A stretch of DNA of 64,000 nt from Cellulosimicrobium funkei (GCF_004519295.1 NZ_SOZH01000011.1:1-64000), one strand, 5' to 3'. Shown: positions 23,450 through 32,986, numbered from the stretch's first letter. Program-made: numbers and translations. The notes: generated from the letters alone by a model not told the origin.

Positions 23450-23502
23450 CGACGGACCCCGGGTCGCGCGCCGTCCGGCGGTGCGCGGCCCGGGGTCCGT
23501 CG
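23450..23502. terminator. Bidirectional hairpin between epimerase and OsmC genes
   Basis: Perfect 14-bp arms at 23450-23463 and 23489-23502 around a GC-rich loop that can itself pair. It sits between convergent genes and can serve both. Confidence 0.7.
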
Positions 23503-23514
23503 TCGGTGCCGGGG

Positions 23515-23958
23515 TCAGCTCTCGAGCGTGGCGTCCAGCGTGATCGTCGGCACGCCCGCGAGCGCCTTCGAGACGGGGCACGTGGCCTTGGCCGCCTCCG
23601 CCGCCTGCTGGAAGCCGGCGGCGTCGATGCCCTCGACCTCGCCGCGGACGGTCAGCGCGATCTCCGGGATCTGGAAGCCGCCTGCCGGGTCCGGCGCGAG
23701 GGTGACCTCCGCCGTGACCTCGAGCGAGACGGGCGTCGCGCCGGCCTCGCCGAGCAGCGCGGAGAACTGCATCGCGTAGCAGGACGAGTGCGCGGCGGCG
23801 ATGAGCTCCTCGGGGCTCGTGACCCCGCCCGCGTCGTCGGCGGCGCGACGCGGGAAGGACACGTCGTACGTCCCGACCTTCGAGCTCGTGAGCTCGACCT
23901 GGCCCTGGCCGTCCTGGAGGCCGCCGTTCCAGGCGGTGCGTGCGATACGGGTGGGCAT
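23515..23958 (-). CDS. OsmC/Ohr family peroxiredoxin
   Basis: A 147-residue thiol peroxidase that reduces organic hydroperoxides. The two catalytic cysteines are at 60 (AAHSSCYAMQF) and 127 (AAKATCPVSKAL), and the N-terminal RIARTAWNGGLQDGQGQV is typical of the OsmC branch. ATG 23958 has AGGAGAT immediately upstream; an extended reading would add an Arg-rich stretch that is not part of the family. It is a single gene; no MarR-type OhrR regulator is adjacent. Confidence 0.92.
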   Translation of the reverse strand: MPTRIARTAWNGGLQDGQGQVELTSSKVGTYDVSFPRRAADDAGGVTSPEELIAAAHSSCYAMQFSALLGEAGATPVSLEVTAEVTLAPDPAGGFQIPEIALTVRGEVEGIDAAGFQQAAEAAKATCPVSKALAGVPTITLDATLES

Positions 23959-24072
23959 GCGAGATCTCCTTCGACGTCGTGGGTCCCGGGCAGGACCCGG
24001 TGCCCCGACCGTAACCCGCCGCGCCGCGCCCCGCCGGGACGGGGTGCGTGAGGTCTGCGTCACGCGGCGCGC

Positions 24073-24789
24073 TCAGCCGAGCGTGCCCGCCGGGCGGTAG
24101 ACGACCGACGACGCGCGGTCGTCGAACGAGCCCAGGGTCGCGCAGTGCGGCGTGCAGTTCTTCTTCGTGCCCGCGTACGAGTAGGAGTCGTAGAGCGTCA
24201 CCCAGCACCCGGCGTACGTCGACGCCGAGGAGACGACGTTGTTCATGAGAAGGTTCGCGAGGTTCGGGAACCCGTACGTCGAGCCGGTGTGGCACCCGTT
24301 CGTACCCGACCCGTAGAGCACCTTCGACGCGCCCTTGTAGCTCGGGTCCCGCCACAGGACGCCGAGCACGATCGACCCGGCCGCGGCCGTCGTCGCCCGC
24401 TCCGCCGCGACCCGCGGGCCCGCCGTCGTCGTCGCGTTGAGCTCGCCGACGAGGCCGTCGACGTCGGCCCGCGTGGCGCGACCGAGGCGCGACGGCGCGA
24501 CCTCGTCCCCCGACACGAACTCGAGCGCCTCCTCCAGCGAGCCGAAGCACACCTCGGGTGCGGCGGGCAGCGAGGCAGGGTCCTCGCCGGGGAGGAGAGG
24601 CCGGGCCTCGACGGCGCAGCTCTCGCCGGTCGCGACGGGCTGGTCGGCGAGCGGGACCGCCGCGAGATCGTCCCCCGGGGCGGCCCGGACGCCCGACGGC
24701 GAGGCGAGCGCCGGGCCGGCGACGGCGCCCACCAGCACGAGACCGGCGACGAGGCCGGCGGACAGGGCGCGGAGCGGAGTGCTGGTCAT
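24073..24789 (-). CDS. Secreted protein with crystallin/peptidase-inhibitor-I36-like C-terminus
   Basis: A 238-residue exported protein: a signal peptide (LSAGLVAGLVLVGAVAGPALA, residues ~10-30), a pro-like middle, and a C-terminal domain of about 95 residues. That domain has two half-repeats containing aromatic-glycine motifs and cysteines (GTNGCHTGSTYGFP, then YAGCWVTLYDSYSYAGTKKNC and GSFDDRASSVVY). This resembles betagamma-crystallin folds, including inhibitor family I36 of actinomycete proteases. It is divergent from a secreted subtilase gene, so an inhibitor-protease pair is plausible. ATG 24789 has GGAG upstream. The inhibitor activity is inferred. Confidence 0.7.
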   Translation of the reverse strand: MTSTPLRALSAGLVAGLVLVGAVAGPALASPSGVRAAPGDDLAAVPLADQPVATGESCAVEARPLLPGEDPASLPAAPEVCFGSLEEALEFVSGDEVAPSRLGRATRADVDGLVGELNATTTAGPRVAAERATTAAAGSIVLGVLWRDPSYKGASKVLYGSGTNGCHTGSTYGFPNLANLLMNNVVSSASTYAGCWVTLYDSYSYAGTKKNCTPHCATLGSFDDRASSVVYRPAGTLG

Positions 24790-25065
24790 GGTTCTCCTTC
24801 TGCGTGGGCCACGCCCCCGGGTTCGCACCCCGTGGACCTGACGCGGGAAGGGGACTCCCACAGGACGGCCACGTCCCGTGACCCCGCCCGCATCCTAGGG
24901 CGGACGGTCCCCCGGGGCCCGGCGGAGGTCCCCTGCCGCTGGGCAGGTCGGGCGGTCGTTGGTTACCGTGCTCGGGTGGCCTCGGTCCCACCCGGGCGAG
25001 ACCGCTGGGAAGGACCCATCCACGAACCCTTCGCCGAACCGGCACTGCCGGGGAGATGAGTGTCG

Positions 25066-28000
25066 ATGAAGCACCGTTCTCTACCCGTGTCACTGACCGC
25101 CGCCGCCGCGAGCCTCGCGGTCGTCGCGGCCGCCGCCGCGCCCGCCGCCGCGGACCCGCCGCCCGACCCCGGCAACGCCTTCGGCGTGCAGTCGGGCGCG
25201 TCCCTCGAGCCGACCGAGAAGGTCGCGCCGTCGCTCGCCAAGGCGACCGGCACGGTCACCGCGTTCGTCGAGCTCGACGCGCCGTCGGCGGTCGACCTCA
25301 CGGCGCAGGGCGCGAGCCCCGACGAGGTCGAGGCCAACGCGCAGGAGGTCGCGCAGCTCGCGGACGACGTCGTCCCGCAGCAGGCGACCGCCCGCAGCGC
25401 GGGCGCGCGGAACCCGCAGCAGGTGTCGGTCACGAGCACGCTCGTCGCGGGCGTCGTCGTCACGGGCGACGCGGCCCGCGTGCGCGACCTCGCGCGCGAC
25501 GCCTCCGTCCGCACGGTCTACCGGATCATCCCCAAGAAGCCCGCGAACAAGGGCACGGACGTGTTCACGCGCGCGCTCGAGACGTGGCAGAGCACCGGCC
25601 TCACCGGCGAGGGCGTGCGCATCGGCATCATCGACACCGGCGTCGACTACACCCACAAGGCGTTCGGCGGCCCCGGCACGCAGGAGGCGTTCGACGAGGC
25701 CTACGGCGACCGCGGCACCGGCCCGGTCCCCGAGGGCACGTACGACGAGCTGAAGTTCCTCGGCGGCCACGACTTCGCCGGGTACGACTACGACGCGAGC
25801 GGCACCGTCCCCGGCACGACGCTCGTGCCGACGCCCGACGAGAACCCCATCGACTCGCTCGACTCGGTCGGCTCGGGCCACGGCTCGCACGTGGCCGGCA
25901 CGACGGCGGCGTACGGCGTCACGGCCGACGGCGAGACGTTCGACGGCGACTACTCGACGCTCACGGACATCTCCGACTGGCAGGTCGGCCCGGGCTCCGC
26001 GCCCGAGGCGGGCATCTACGCGCTCAAGGTGTTCGGCGACCTCGGCGGCTCGACGGGCGTCGTCGTCGACGCGCTCGAGTGGGCGGCCGACCCGAACGGC
26101 GACGGCGACCTGTCCGACCGCCTCGACATCGTCAACCTCTCCCTCGGCTCCGACGGCTCGCCCGCGGACGACCCGGAGAACCTCTTCATCGACCAGCTCT
26201 CGCGCCTGGGCACGCTGTCCGTCATCGCGTCGGGCAACGCGGGCGACGTGACCGACGTCGGCGGCTCGCCCGGCAACGCGCGCACCGCGCTGACGGTCGC
26301 GAACTCGGTCGGCGACACGCAGACGTTCGACGCGGTCCGCGTCGAGGCGCCGGAGTCCCTCGCCGGCACGTACCCGGCGCAGAACTCGCAGGCGTACGCG
26401 GGCACCGCGGACGTGACCGCCCCGGTCGCGTTCGTCGCGGACGACTTCTCCGGCTGCACCGCGTTCACGCCCGAGCAGGCGGCCGCCGTCGCGGGCAAGA
26501 TCGCGTTCCTCTACTGGGACGACGACGACGCGACGCGCGCGTGCGGCAGCGCCGCGCGCTTCAACAACGCGGAGGCCGCGGGCGCCGTCGGCGTCCTGCT
26601 GTCCTCCGAGCTGTCGTCGTTCGTCGCGGGCATCGCGGGCAACCCCGGCATCCCCGGCGCGCAGCTCACGGGCCCGAGCCACGCCGCGCTGCGCCCGGCG
26701 ATCGAGGCCGGCGAGGTCACGCTGACCGTCGGCCCGTCGCTCGCGCTGTCGTCGTTCGTCTCGATCCCGGAGATCGGCGACACGCTGAACAGCGGCTCGT
26801 CGCGCGGCGTGCACGGCTCGCTCGGCGTCGCCAAGCCCGACGTCGCGGCGCCCGGCACCGGCATCGCGTCCGTCGCGTCCGGCCGCCTGGTCGGCGCGAG
26901 CATCAAGTCCGGCACCTCGATGGCCACCCCGCACGTCGCGGGCATCGCGGCCCTCGTCAAGCAGGCCCACCCGGGCTGGGCTCCGGCCGAGGTCAAGGCG
27001 TCGGTCATGAACACCGCGACGCACGACGTCTTCACCGGCCCCTCGGGCACGGGCACCGCGTACGGTCCCGAGCGCGTGGGCTCCGGCCGGGTCGACGCCG
27101 TCGACGCGGCCACGAACACGACCCTCGCCTACGCGTCGCAGGACTCCGACCAGGTCTCCGTCGCGTTCGGCGTCGTGCCCGTGGGTGCGGACCCGGTGAC
27201 GGTCCGCAAGACCGTGACGGTGCAGAACACCGGCGACACCCCGAAGACGTACTCGACCGGATTCACGCAGTCGAGCACGGCCGGCGGCGCCACCGTCTCC
27301 GTCGCGCCCGCGTCGATCACCGTCCCCGCCGGCCAGCGCACCGTCGTCACCGTGACCCTCACGGCCGACCCGGCGACGCTCGCCAAGGAGCTCGACCCGA
27401 CGTCGTCGGCCGACTCCGGCGTCGGCGTGCCGCGCGACTTCGTGTCCTCGGTGAGCGGCCGCGTGGTCCTCACCCCGACGGACGGCGGCAGCGAGCTGCG
27501 CGTCCCCGTGCAGGCGTCGCCGCGGCTCGTGAGCGACCTGTCCGGCAAGCCTGTCGCCTTCCCGGGCACCGCGACGACCGCCGAGCTCGACCTCGACGGC
27601 CGCGGCGTCGCCTCCGGCGGCTGGACGTCGATCGTCGCGCCGTTCGAGCTCAAGACGACGAGCCCCCGCCTCGAGGCGGACGCGGCGGTGGGCGCCTCGG
27701 CGTCGGCCATCGCGGCGGCCGACGTGCGCGCCGTCGGCTTCGCGTCCACGGCGCCGCAGGAGGCCGCGGCCGGGGGCGACCCCGCCGACGGCGCCATGGG
27801 CATCGGCGTCGCGATGGACGGGGAGTGGGCGAGCCTCGGCTCCGTCTCGATCCCCGCGGTCGAGATCGACGTCGACTCCGACGGCTCGGCCGACTTCGAG
27901 GTCGCGGCGGTGAAGTACAACGCCGAGACCGACCTCACGCTCGCCGCCACGTACACGCTCAAGGACTGGACGGCTCCCGACGGCACCGAGTACGAGGCGG

Positions 28001-28689
28001 GTGACAACGTCGACCTCCAGCCGGTCAACTCGGTGTGGGGCGACGTCGACACCTCGGTGTTCGACAACAACGTCGTCGTCATCCCGGTCGGCATCGGGTC
28101 GCTCGGCATCGAGGAGGGCGACGTGCCGACCTTCCAGGTCCTCACGTACTCGCCGTACTCGCAGGCCGCCGACCAGCTCGTCGACGCGAGCGAGACGTTC
28201 ACGGCCGACCCGTACGACCCGGCCTACTGGTTCGGGGGCGAGGGCGAGCTCGTCTACGTCGGGGCCGACGACGCGCCGATCACCGTGCACCGCTCGGAGT
28301 CGGCGGTCGAGGCCGGCAGCGGCAAGCTCCTGCTGCTGCACCTGCACAACGCGACCCCGACCTCGCGCTGGCAGACCGTGGACGTCACGACGTCCGCCGT
28401 CGTCGACGCGACCGTCACGGCCGAGGCCCGCTGCCTCGGCGGGAAGGCCCACGTCGCGGTGCGCGTGCTCAACGAGTCGGGCGCGACGGCCGACGTCGTC
28501 GTGACCACGCCGTACGGCGAGAAGACGTTCCCGAACGTCAAGGACGGCAAGAACGCCTACCGGTCGTTCTCGTCGCGCGCCGCGTCGTTCGACGCGGGCT
28601 CGGTGACGGCCACGCTCACCGCCGAGATCGACGGCGAGGAGGTCACCACGACCTACGACGCCGACTACGAGGCGCTGAGCTGCTCGTGA
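25066..28689 (+). CDS. Secreted S8 subtilisin-like serine protease
   Basis: A 1207-residue exported protease (ATG 25066; GTG 25060 in frame is the alternative). The signal peptide ends near PAAA (residue ~29), and an inhibitor_I9-like propeptide region follows to about 155. The catalytic triad is Asp190 (GIIDTGVDYTHKAF), His272 (GHGSHVAGTTA) and Ser618 (SGTSMATPHVAG), with a protease-associated domain inserted between His and Ser (ADDFSGCTAFTPEQAAAVAGKIAFL). The C-terminal ~550 residues are Fn3-like beta domains including VQNTGDTPKTYS. It is probably released to digest extracellular protein. No wall-anchor motif is seen. It ends at a strong hairpin. Confidence 0.93.
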   Translation: MKHRSLPVSLTAAAASLAVVAAAAAPAAADPPPDPGNAFGVQSGASLEPTEKVAPSLAKATGTVTAFVELDAPSAVDLTAQGASPDEVEANAQEVAQLADDVVPQQATARSAGARNPQQVSVTSTLVAGVVVTGDAARVRDLARDASVRTVYRIIPKKPANKGTDVFTRALETWQSTGLTGEGVRIGIIDTGVDYTHKAFGGPGTQEAFDEAYGDRGTGPVPEGTYDELKFLGGHDFAGYDYDASGTVPGTTLVPTPDENPIDSLDSVGSGHGSHVAGTTAAYGVTADGETFDGDYSTLTDISDWQVGPGSAPEAGIYALKVFGDLGGSTGVVVDALEWAADPNGDGDLSDRLDIVNLSLGSDGSPADDPENLFIDQLSRLGTLSVIASGNAGDVTDVGGSPGNARTALTVANSVGDTQTFDAVRVEAPESLAGTYPAQNSQAYAGTADVTAPVAFVADDFSGCTAFTPEQAAAVAGKIAFLYWDDDDATRACGSAARFNNAEAAGAVGVLLSSELSSFVAGIAGNPGIPGAQLTGPSHAALRPAIEAGEVTLTVGPSLALSSFVSIPEIGDTLNSGSSRGVHGSLGVAKPDVAAPGTGIASVASGRLVGASIKSGTSMATPHVAGIAALVKQAHPGWAPAEVKASVMNTATHDVFTGPSGTGTAYGPERVGSGRVDAVDAATNTTLAYASQDSDQVSVAFGVVPVGADPVTVRKTVTVQNTGDTPKTYSTGFTQSSTAGGATVSVAPASITVPAGQRTVVTVTLTADPATLAKELDPTSSADSGVGVPRDFVSSVSGRVVLTPTDGGSELRVPVQASPRLVSDLSGKPVAFPGTATTAELDLDGRGVASGGWTSIVAPFELKTTSPRLEADAAVGASASAIAAADVRAVGFASTAPQEAAAGGDPADGAMGIGVAMDGEWASLGSVSIPAVEIDVDSDGSADFEVAAVKYNAETDLTLAATYTLKDWTAPDGTEYEAGDNVDLQPVNSVWGDVDTSVFDNNVVVIPVGIGSLGIEEGDVPTFQVLTYSPYSQAADQLVDASETFTADPYDPAYWFGGEGELVYVGADDAPITVHRSESAVEAGSGKLLLLHLHNATPTSRWQTVDVTTSAVVDATVTAEARCLGGKAHVAVRVLNESGATADVVVTTPYGEKTFPNVKDGKNAYRSFSSRAASFDAGSVTATLTAEIDGEEVTTTYDADYEALSCS

Positions 28690-28734
28690 GGCCCGCCGCC
28701 TGAGCGCTCCTCGCGGACGCTCGAGCGACACCCC

Positions 28735-28772
28735 CCGACGGCGCCCGGTCCCCACGGACCGGGCGCCGTCGG
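28735..28772 (+). terminator. Hairpin after the subtilase gene
   Basis: Perfect 17-bp arms at 28735-28751 and 28756-28772 with a four-base CCAC loop, 46 bases past the stop. No U-tract follows. Confidence 0.75.
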
Positions 28773-28862
28773 CATGTCCGGGGCCGCGTCGTGGTTCCCG
28801 CCGCCGCCGGGGTATGCCGGCCGCCGCGCGGTGGCCCCGCCGTCCGCGTGGGCGCGGCCCGC

Positions 28863-28868
28863 TACGCT
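28863..28868 (+). promoter_or_regulatory. -10 element of the leaderless DUF4241 gene
   Basis: TACGCT ends seven bases before GTG 28876; no ribosome-binding site is present. Confidence 0.5.
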
Positions 28869-28875
28869 CGCGGGC

Positions 28876-29568
28876 GTGAGCGACTTCCCCTCCCCCGACA
28901 CGTTCTTCGCCCTGCGCCCCGGCCCCGCCGTCGGCACGGGCGCAGCCGACGGCCCCGACTACACCCTCACGGTCCACGACCTGGGCGAGCTCGTGCTCCC
29001 CAGCGGGCGCCTGGAGGCGTCCGACCCGTTCACGCTGCTCGGCCACGGGCTCGTCGTGCCGGTCGAGCCAGGGCGGTACCCGGTGCGCGTCACCGTCGCC
29101 GACGTCTCCGACGAGCAGGACGGCTCCCACCTGCGCGAGGCGTACCTGAGCGTCGTGCTCGCCGAGGGCGAGGTCGCCGCCGTCGAGCCCGTGGTCCCCG
29201 AGGGTGCGGACGGCCCGCCGGAGGCCGGCGCCGCCTACGGCGTGCCGGTGGACGCCGGGACGGTCGCGTTCGCCGACGCCGACGCCGTCGCCCGGCTCAT
29301 GCCGGAGGGCGACTGGTACGACGAGGTGTTCGACGACGGCACCGACACGAGCTGGTTCGCGCTCACGGACTCCCCCGACCACCTGCGCGAGGGGTCGGCG
29401 AACATCCTGCTGCCCGGCGCGCAGGACGGCGAGAACGTCGTGCTCGCACACTCCGGCTGGGGCGACGGCTTCTACCCGCTCGTGCGGACCGTCGCCGCGG
29501 ACGGCACGGTGCTCGGGCTGCACCTCGACCTGCTCGTCGCGCTGCCCGACGACGAGGACGACGACTAG
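28876..29568 (+). CDS. DUF4241 domain-containing protein
   Basis: A 230-residue cytoplasmic protein of the DUF4241 family, whose function is unknown. Typical features are DLGELVLPSGRLEASDPF, VEPGRYPVRVTVAD, and the later SGWGDGFYPLVRTVAADGTVLGLHLDLLV with its conserved glycine and aromatic residues. Start GTG 28876 follows TACGCT by seven bases, supporting a leaderless message and ruling out the longer frame that begins at 28774 inside the preceding terminator. It stands alone, followed by a small hairpin. Confidence 0.82.
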   Translation: MSDFPSPDTFFALRPGPAVGTGAADGPDYTLTVHDLGELVLPSGRLEASDPFTLLGHGLVVPVEPGRYPVRVTVADVSDEQDGSHLREAYLSVVLAEGEVAAVEPVVPEGADGPPEAGAAYGVPVDAGTVAFADADAVARLMPEGDWYDEVFDDGTDTSWFALTDSPDHLREGSANILLPGAQDGENVVLAHSGWGDGFYPLVRTVAADGTVLGLHLDLLVALPDDEDDD

Positions 29569-29573
29569 GCGGG

Positions 29574-29595
29574 CACCGCTCCCCATGGAGCGGTG
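29574..29595 (+). terminator. Short hairpin after DUF4241 gene
   Basis: Perfect 9-bp arms at 29574-29582 and 29587-29595 with a CCAT loop, five bases past the stop. Confidence 0.5.
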
Positions 29596-29653
29596 GCGCG
29601 CGGGCGGCTAGCGTTCCGGGGCAGGTGACGACCCGCGACGAAGGAGGGGCCGA

Positions 29654-30202
29654 ATGGCCTGGTGGGAAGACGAGAAGCCGTCCGCGAGCCGGCTCGCGGA
29701 CCAGCTCGCGGACTCGAGCCGTCCGGCGCAGCCCGCCTCGCCGTACGCCGACGACCGCTCGGGCTCCTGGGCCGTCCTGCCCCTGTGGCTGCTCCTCGGG
29801 GCGGCGCTCACCGCCGGCGGGGTGGCCCTGCTGGTGTCGATGCGGTCCGCGACGGGGGTCTGCCTCGGGACGACGGTGCTCGCGCTGGGCCTGTTCTACC
29901 TCAGCCAGTACGGCGTCCTCGCTGGGTACGTGCTGCAGGTCGGTCGCCTGCGCCGCCGTCGCGTCGAGGCGGCGCTCGCGCACCAGCCCCCGCCGGCCCT
30001 GACCGACCACGACGTCCGCCAGTTCCACGTGCCGATCCGGCCCGCGTACATCGGTACCGCGCGCATCGGGTTCCTCGACCCGGGCGACGCGCCGGCCCCC
30101 GCCGGGCTGCGTGCCGCGCGGGCCGTGGGCGGCGTGTGCTCCGCCGTCTTCGTGGTGGGCGTCGTCGCGACGCTCGTCGTGGGCGCCGTCACCCGAGCCT
30201 GA
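29654..30202 (+). CDS. Hypothetical membrane protein
   Basis: A 182-residue protein of no recognised family. It has three likely membrane helices: about 43-63 (VLPLWLLLGAALTAGGVALLV), 66-92 (GVCLGTTVLALGLFYLSQYGVLAG), and near the end (VGGVCSAVFVVGVVATLVVGAV). Between the second and third lies a basic, probably cytoplasmic stretch (RLRRRRVEAALAHQ). ATG 29654 has AAGGAGGGG upstream. A TAGCGT at 29610-29615 may be its -10. No functional clue from neighbours. Confidence 0.75.
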   Translation: MAWWEDEKPSASRLADQLADSSRPAQPASPYADDRSGSWAVLPLWLLLGAALTAGGVALLVSMRSATGVCLGTTVLALGLFYLSQYGVLAGYVLQVGRLRRRRVEAALAHQPPPALTDHDVRQFHVPIRPAYIGTARIGFLDPGDAPAPAGLRAARAVGGVCSAVFVVGVVATLVVGAVTRA

Positions 30203-30327
30203 CCGACCGCCCGCGCGACTCGCCGACGGCGCACGGGCGTGCGCACCCCTCGCTCGCCGCGCGCCCGTGCGCCGACGCTCCTAGCCTGGAGAGCGTTCCG
30301 TACCTCCCAGGACGGCAGGGGCACCCC

Positions 30328-31557
30328 ATGACCGGGCACGGCTCGCACCGGAGCAGCCTCTCCGGACGCTTCTCCCACGACCCCGACCTCGACTTCGAGA
30401 TCCGCACGGTCCTCGGCGGAGCGTTCAGCGGCGCCGCCGACGCCGGCGAGGTGCTCGCGGCCGTGGCCGACGTCGGCACGGACCACCGTGCGTGGTTCCG
30501 CGCCTGGGACGCGCTCGGCGACCGCCTGGCCGCGACCGGCGAGTCGTGCGCGGCGCGCGGGCACCGCGTGAGCGCCGCCTCCGCGTACCTGCGTGCGGCG
30601 ACCTACCTCGGCGTCGCGGTGAACGCGGTGTCCGGGCTCGAGGACGACGCGCCGCTGCTGCCGACGTTCCGCAAGCACCGTGCGGCGTGGGACCGCTGGG
30701 TCGACCTCGTGGACCTCGACGTCGAGCGCCTCCCGATCCCCTACGAGGGCACGACGCTCCCGGGGTACTTGTTCCGCGCCCCGGGCGTCGACCCCGGGGT
30801 GCGCGGGCCCGTCGTCGTCGCGGTGAACGGCTCGGACGGCTCGCTGCCGTCGCTGTGGTCGGCCGTCGTGTACGGGGCGGTGCGCCGCGGGTACCACGCG
30901 CTCGTGTTCGACGGCCCGGGCCAGCAGTCGGTGCTCTTCGAGCACGGGGTCCCGTTCCGTCCCGACTTCGAGGCGGTCCTCACGCCCGTGCTCGACGCGG
31001 TCGTCGCGCGGGCCGACGTCGACCCCGGCCGCGTCGCGGTCTACGGGATCAGCCAGGGCGGCTACTGGGTCACGCGCGCGCTCGCGTTCGAGCACCGCCC
31101 GGCCGCGGCCGTCGTCGACCCAGGGGTGGTCGACGTGGCCACCTCGTGGGAGCGCGAGGTGCCGAAGAGCCTCCTCAAGCTCCTGGACAAGGGCGACGAC
31201 CACGCGTTCGACCGCGACATGGCGCTCGGCCTGCGCCTGTCGAAGGGCGCCGCCCGCACGTGGCGCTTCCGCGCGCGCCCGTACGGCGAGCAGGGGTATG
31301 CCGCGACGCTGCGCGAGGTCCGCCGGTACGACGCCTCCGACGTCGCCGCTCAGGTCACGACGCCGCTGCTCGTCACGAGCCCGGAGGACGAGCAGTTCTG
31401 GCCCGGCCAGCCGGAGCGGCTGGCCGGGCTCGTCCCCGGGGCGACGCTCGTCACCTTCAGCGACGACGAGGGCGCAAGCGGGCACTGCGAGCCCCTCGGG
31501 CGGGCGCTCGTCGAGCAGCGCGTTCTCGACTGGCTCGACGAGCGCCTCGCCCGGTAG
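30328..31557 (+). CDS. Alpha/beta hydrolase (FrsA/dihydropseudooxynicotine-hydrolase-like)
   Basis: A 409-residue esterase-like hydrolase with a helical N-terminal lid (RASAYLRAATYLGVAVN-like segment, residues ~70-110) and a catalytic domain. The nucleophile is Ser242 in YGISQGGYW and the catalytic histidine His387 in GASGHCE; the acid is probably Asp in VTSPEDEQFWP. The lid-plus-core layout and length match the family of 2,6-dihydropseudooxynicotine hydrolase and fermentation-respiration switch protein FrsA. The substrate is unknown. A TAGCCT about 45 bases upstream of ATG 30328 is a likely -10. It converges on the Ebo cluster, with a 10-bp palindrome (AGCGATCGCT, 31556-31565) at the junction. 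Confidence 0.82.
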   Translation: MTGHGSHRSSLSGRFSHDPDLDFEIRTVLGGAFSGAADAGEVLAAVADVGTDHRAWFRAWDALGDRLAATGESCAARGHRVSAASAYLRAATYLGVAVNAVSGLEDDAPLLPTFRKHRAAWDRWVDLVDLDVERLPIPYEGTTLPGYLFRAPGVDPGVRGPVVVAVNGSDGSLPSLWSAVVYGAVRRGYHALVFDGPGQQSVLFEHGVPFRPDFEAVLTPVLDAVVARADVDPGRVAVYGISQGGYWVTRALAFEHRPAAAVVDPGVVDVATSWEREVPKSLLKLLDKGDDHAFDRDMALGLRLSKGAARTWRFRARPYGEQGYAATLREVRRYDASDVAAQVTTPLLVTSPEDEQFWPGQPERLAGLVPGATLVTFSDDEGASGHCEPLGRALVEQRVLDWLDERLAR

Positions 31558-31567
31558 CGATCGCTCG

Positions 31568-32986
31568 TCAGACCCGGACGCCGAGGCCCTGCAGCTCGAG
31601 CACCAGGCCCTTGATCGCGGCGGCCGGGACCTGCCCGGACCCGCTCTCCACCACACCCGCGACCGACGCCGGCACCTCCGCGTCCGAGCAGATCACGAGC
31701 GGCGTGTCGGCGGAGGAGTCGGGGAGCCGCCCGTGCGAGCCCTTGACGTACGACGCGTCGAGCGGCACGGTGCTCATCGCGTACCGCAGGCCCACCTTCT
31801 TCTTCACGAGGTTGAGGCCGGCCTTCGCCTTCGCCAGCCGGTCCGCCGGGTCGAAGAACAGCTCGGCGGGGTCGTAGCCGGGCTTGCGGTGGATGTCGAC
31901 GCCGCGCGCGTACTCGGGCGCGCGGGCGTCGTCGAGCCAGAAGTAGTACGTGAACCACGCGCCGGGCTCCGCGACGACGACGAGGTCGCCCGACCGCTCG
32001 TGGTCGAGCCCGTACCGCGCCTGCGCCTCGCGGTCGAGCACCTCGTCGACGCCGGGGACGCCGCGCAGCAGGTCCGTGACCCGCCGCCGGAGCGCCGGGT
32101 CCTGCTGGTCGCCGAGGTACACGTGCGCGACCTGGTGGTCCGCGACCGCGAACGCGCCCGACGTCCACGGGTCGAGCTGCTCCTTGCCGTCCTGCACGTA
32201 GACCTCGAGGAGGCCCTCCCGGCGCAGGATGCGGTTGAGGTGCACGGGCCGGTCGGCGTCCGCGATGCCGTACTCGGAGACGACGAGCACGGTGACGCCC
32301 TGGTTCGCGGCGTCGTCGAGCAGCGGCGCGAGCGTCGCGTCGAGCTCGGCCGCCGCGGCGTCGGCCTGCGGCGACGTGGGCCCGAACCGCTGCAGGTCGT
32401 AGTCGAGGTGCGGGACGTACGCCATCGTGAGGTCGGGCGCGTGCGTGCGCAGCACGTGCCGCGTCGCGTCGACGATCCACCGCGACGACGTGATGTCCGC
32501 CGTCGGGCCCCAGTAGGTGAACAGCGGGAACTCCCCGAACCGGCCGACGAGGTCGTCGTGGAGCGCCGCCGGGCGCACGTAGGCGTCCGGGGACTTGCGG
32601 CCGTCCGCGTGGTAGATCGGGCGCGGCGTGACGGTGACGTCCGTCGTCATGCCCATCGCGTACCACCAGCAGACGTTCGCCGACGAGTACTCGCCGTGCG
32701 CCCGGCGCGCGGCCTCCCAGAGCTTCTCCCCCTCGACGAGGCGGTTGTGCTGGCGCCACAGGTAGACGTCGCCGAGCTCGCGGAAGTACCAGCCGTTGCC
32801 CACGATCCCGTGCTCGGCAGGGCTGAGCCCCGTGAGCATCGTCGACTGGACGCTGCACGTCACGGCGGGCAGCACCGTCGCGAACTCGGACTGCCAGCCG
32901 CTCGCGGCGAGCTGGCGCAGTCGCGGCATGTGGGCGAGCGCGGTCGAGGTGAGCCCGACGACGTCGAGCAGCAGCACGGGCTTCAT
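31568..32986 (-). CDS. eboF: EboF-like type I phosphodiesterase/nucleotide pyrophosphatase
   Basis: A 472-residue member of the alkaline-phosphatase superfamily. The N-terminal LLLDVVGLTSTAL supplies the first metal aspartate and VTCSVQSTMLTGLSPAEHGIVGNGWY the nucleophile region; VPHLDYDLQRFGP and VVSEYGIADADRPVHLNR hold further metal ligands, and SHGRLPDS closes the site. No signal peptide is seen. Last gene of the seven-gene Ebo-type operon; ATG 32986 overlaps the EboE stop by four bases. It would hydrolyse a phosphodiester or phosphate monoester on the pathway intermediate. Confidence 0.85.
   Translation of the reverse strand: MKPVLLLDVVGLTSTALAHMPRLRQLAASGWQSEFATVLPAVTCSVQSTMLTGLSPAEHGIVGNGWYFRELGDVYLWRQHNRLVEGEKLWEAARRAHGEYSSANVCWWYAMGMTTDVTVTPRPIYHADGRKSPDAYVRPAALHDDLVGRFGEFPLFTYWGPTADITSSRWIVDATRHVLRTHAPDLTMAYVPHLDYDLQRFGPTSPQADAAAAELDATLAPLLDDAANQGVTVLVVSEYGIADADRPVHLNRILRREGLLEVYVQDGKEQLDPWTSGAFAVADHQVAHVYLGDQQDPALRRRVTDLLRGVPGVDEVLDREAQARYGLDHERSGDLVVVAEPGAWFTYYFWLDDARAPEYARGVDIHRKPGYDPAELFFDPADRLAKAKAGLNLVKKKVGLRYAMSTVPLDASYVKGSHGRLPDSSADTPLVICSDAEVPASVAGVVESGSGQVPAAAIKGLVLELQGLGVRV

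Noticed and set aside
25090-29586. Long minus-strand open frame opposite the subtilase
   Set aside because: The plus strand encodes a subtilase with signal peptide and full catalytic triad; the opposite frame is compositionally biased.
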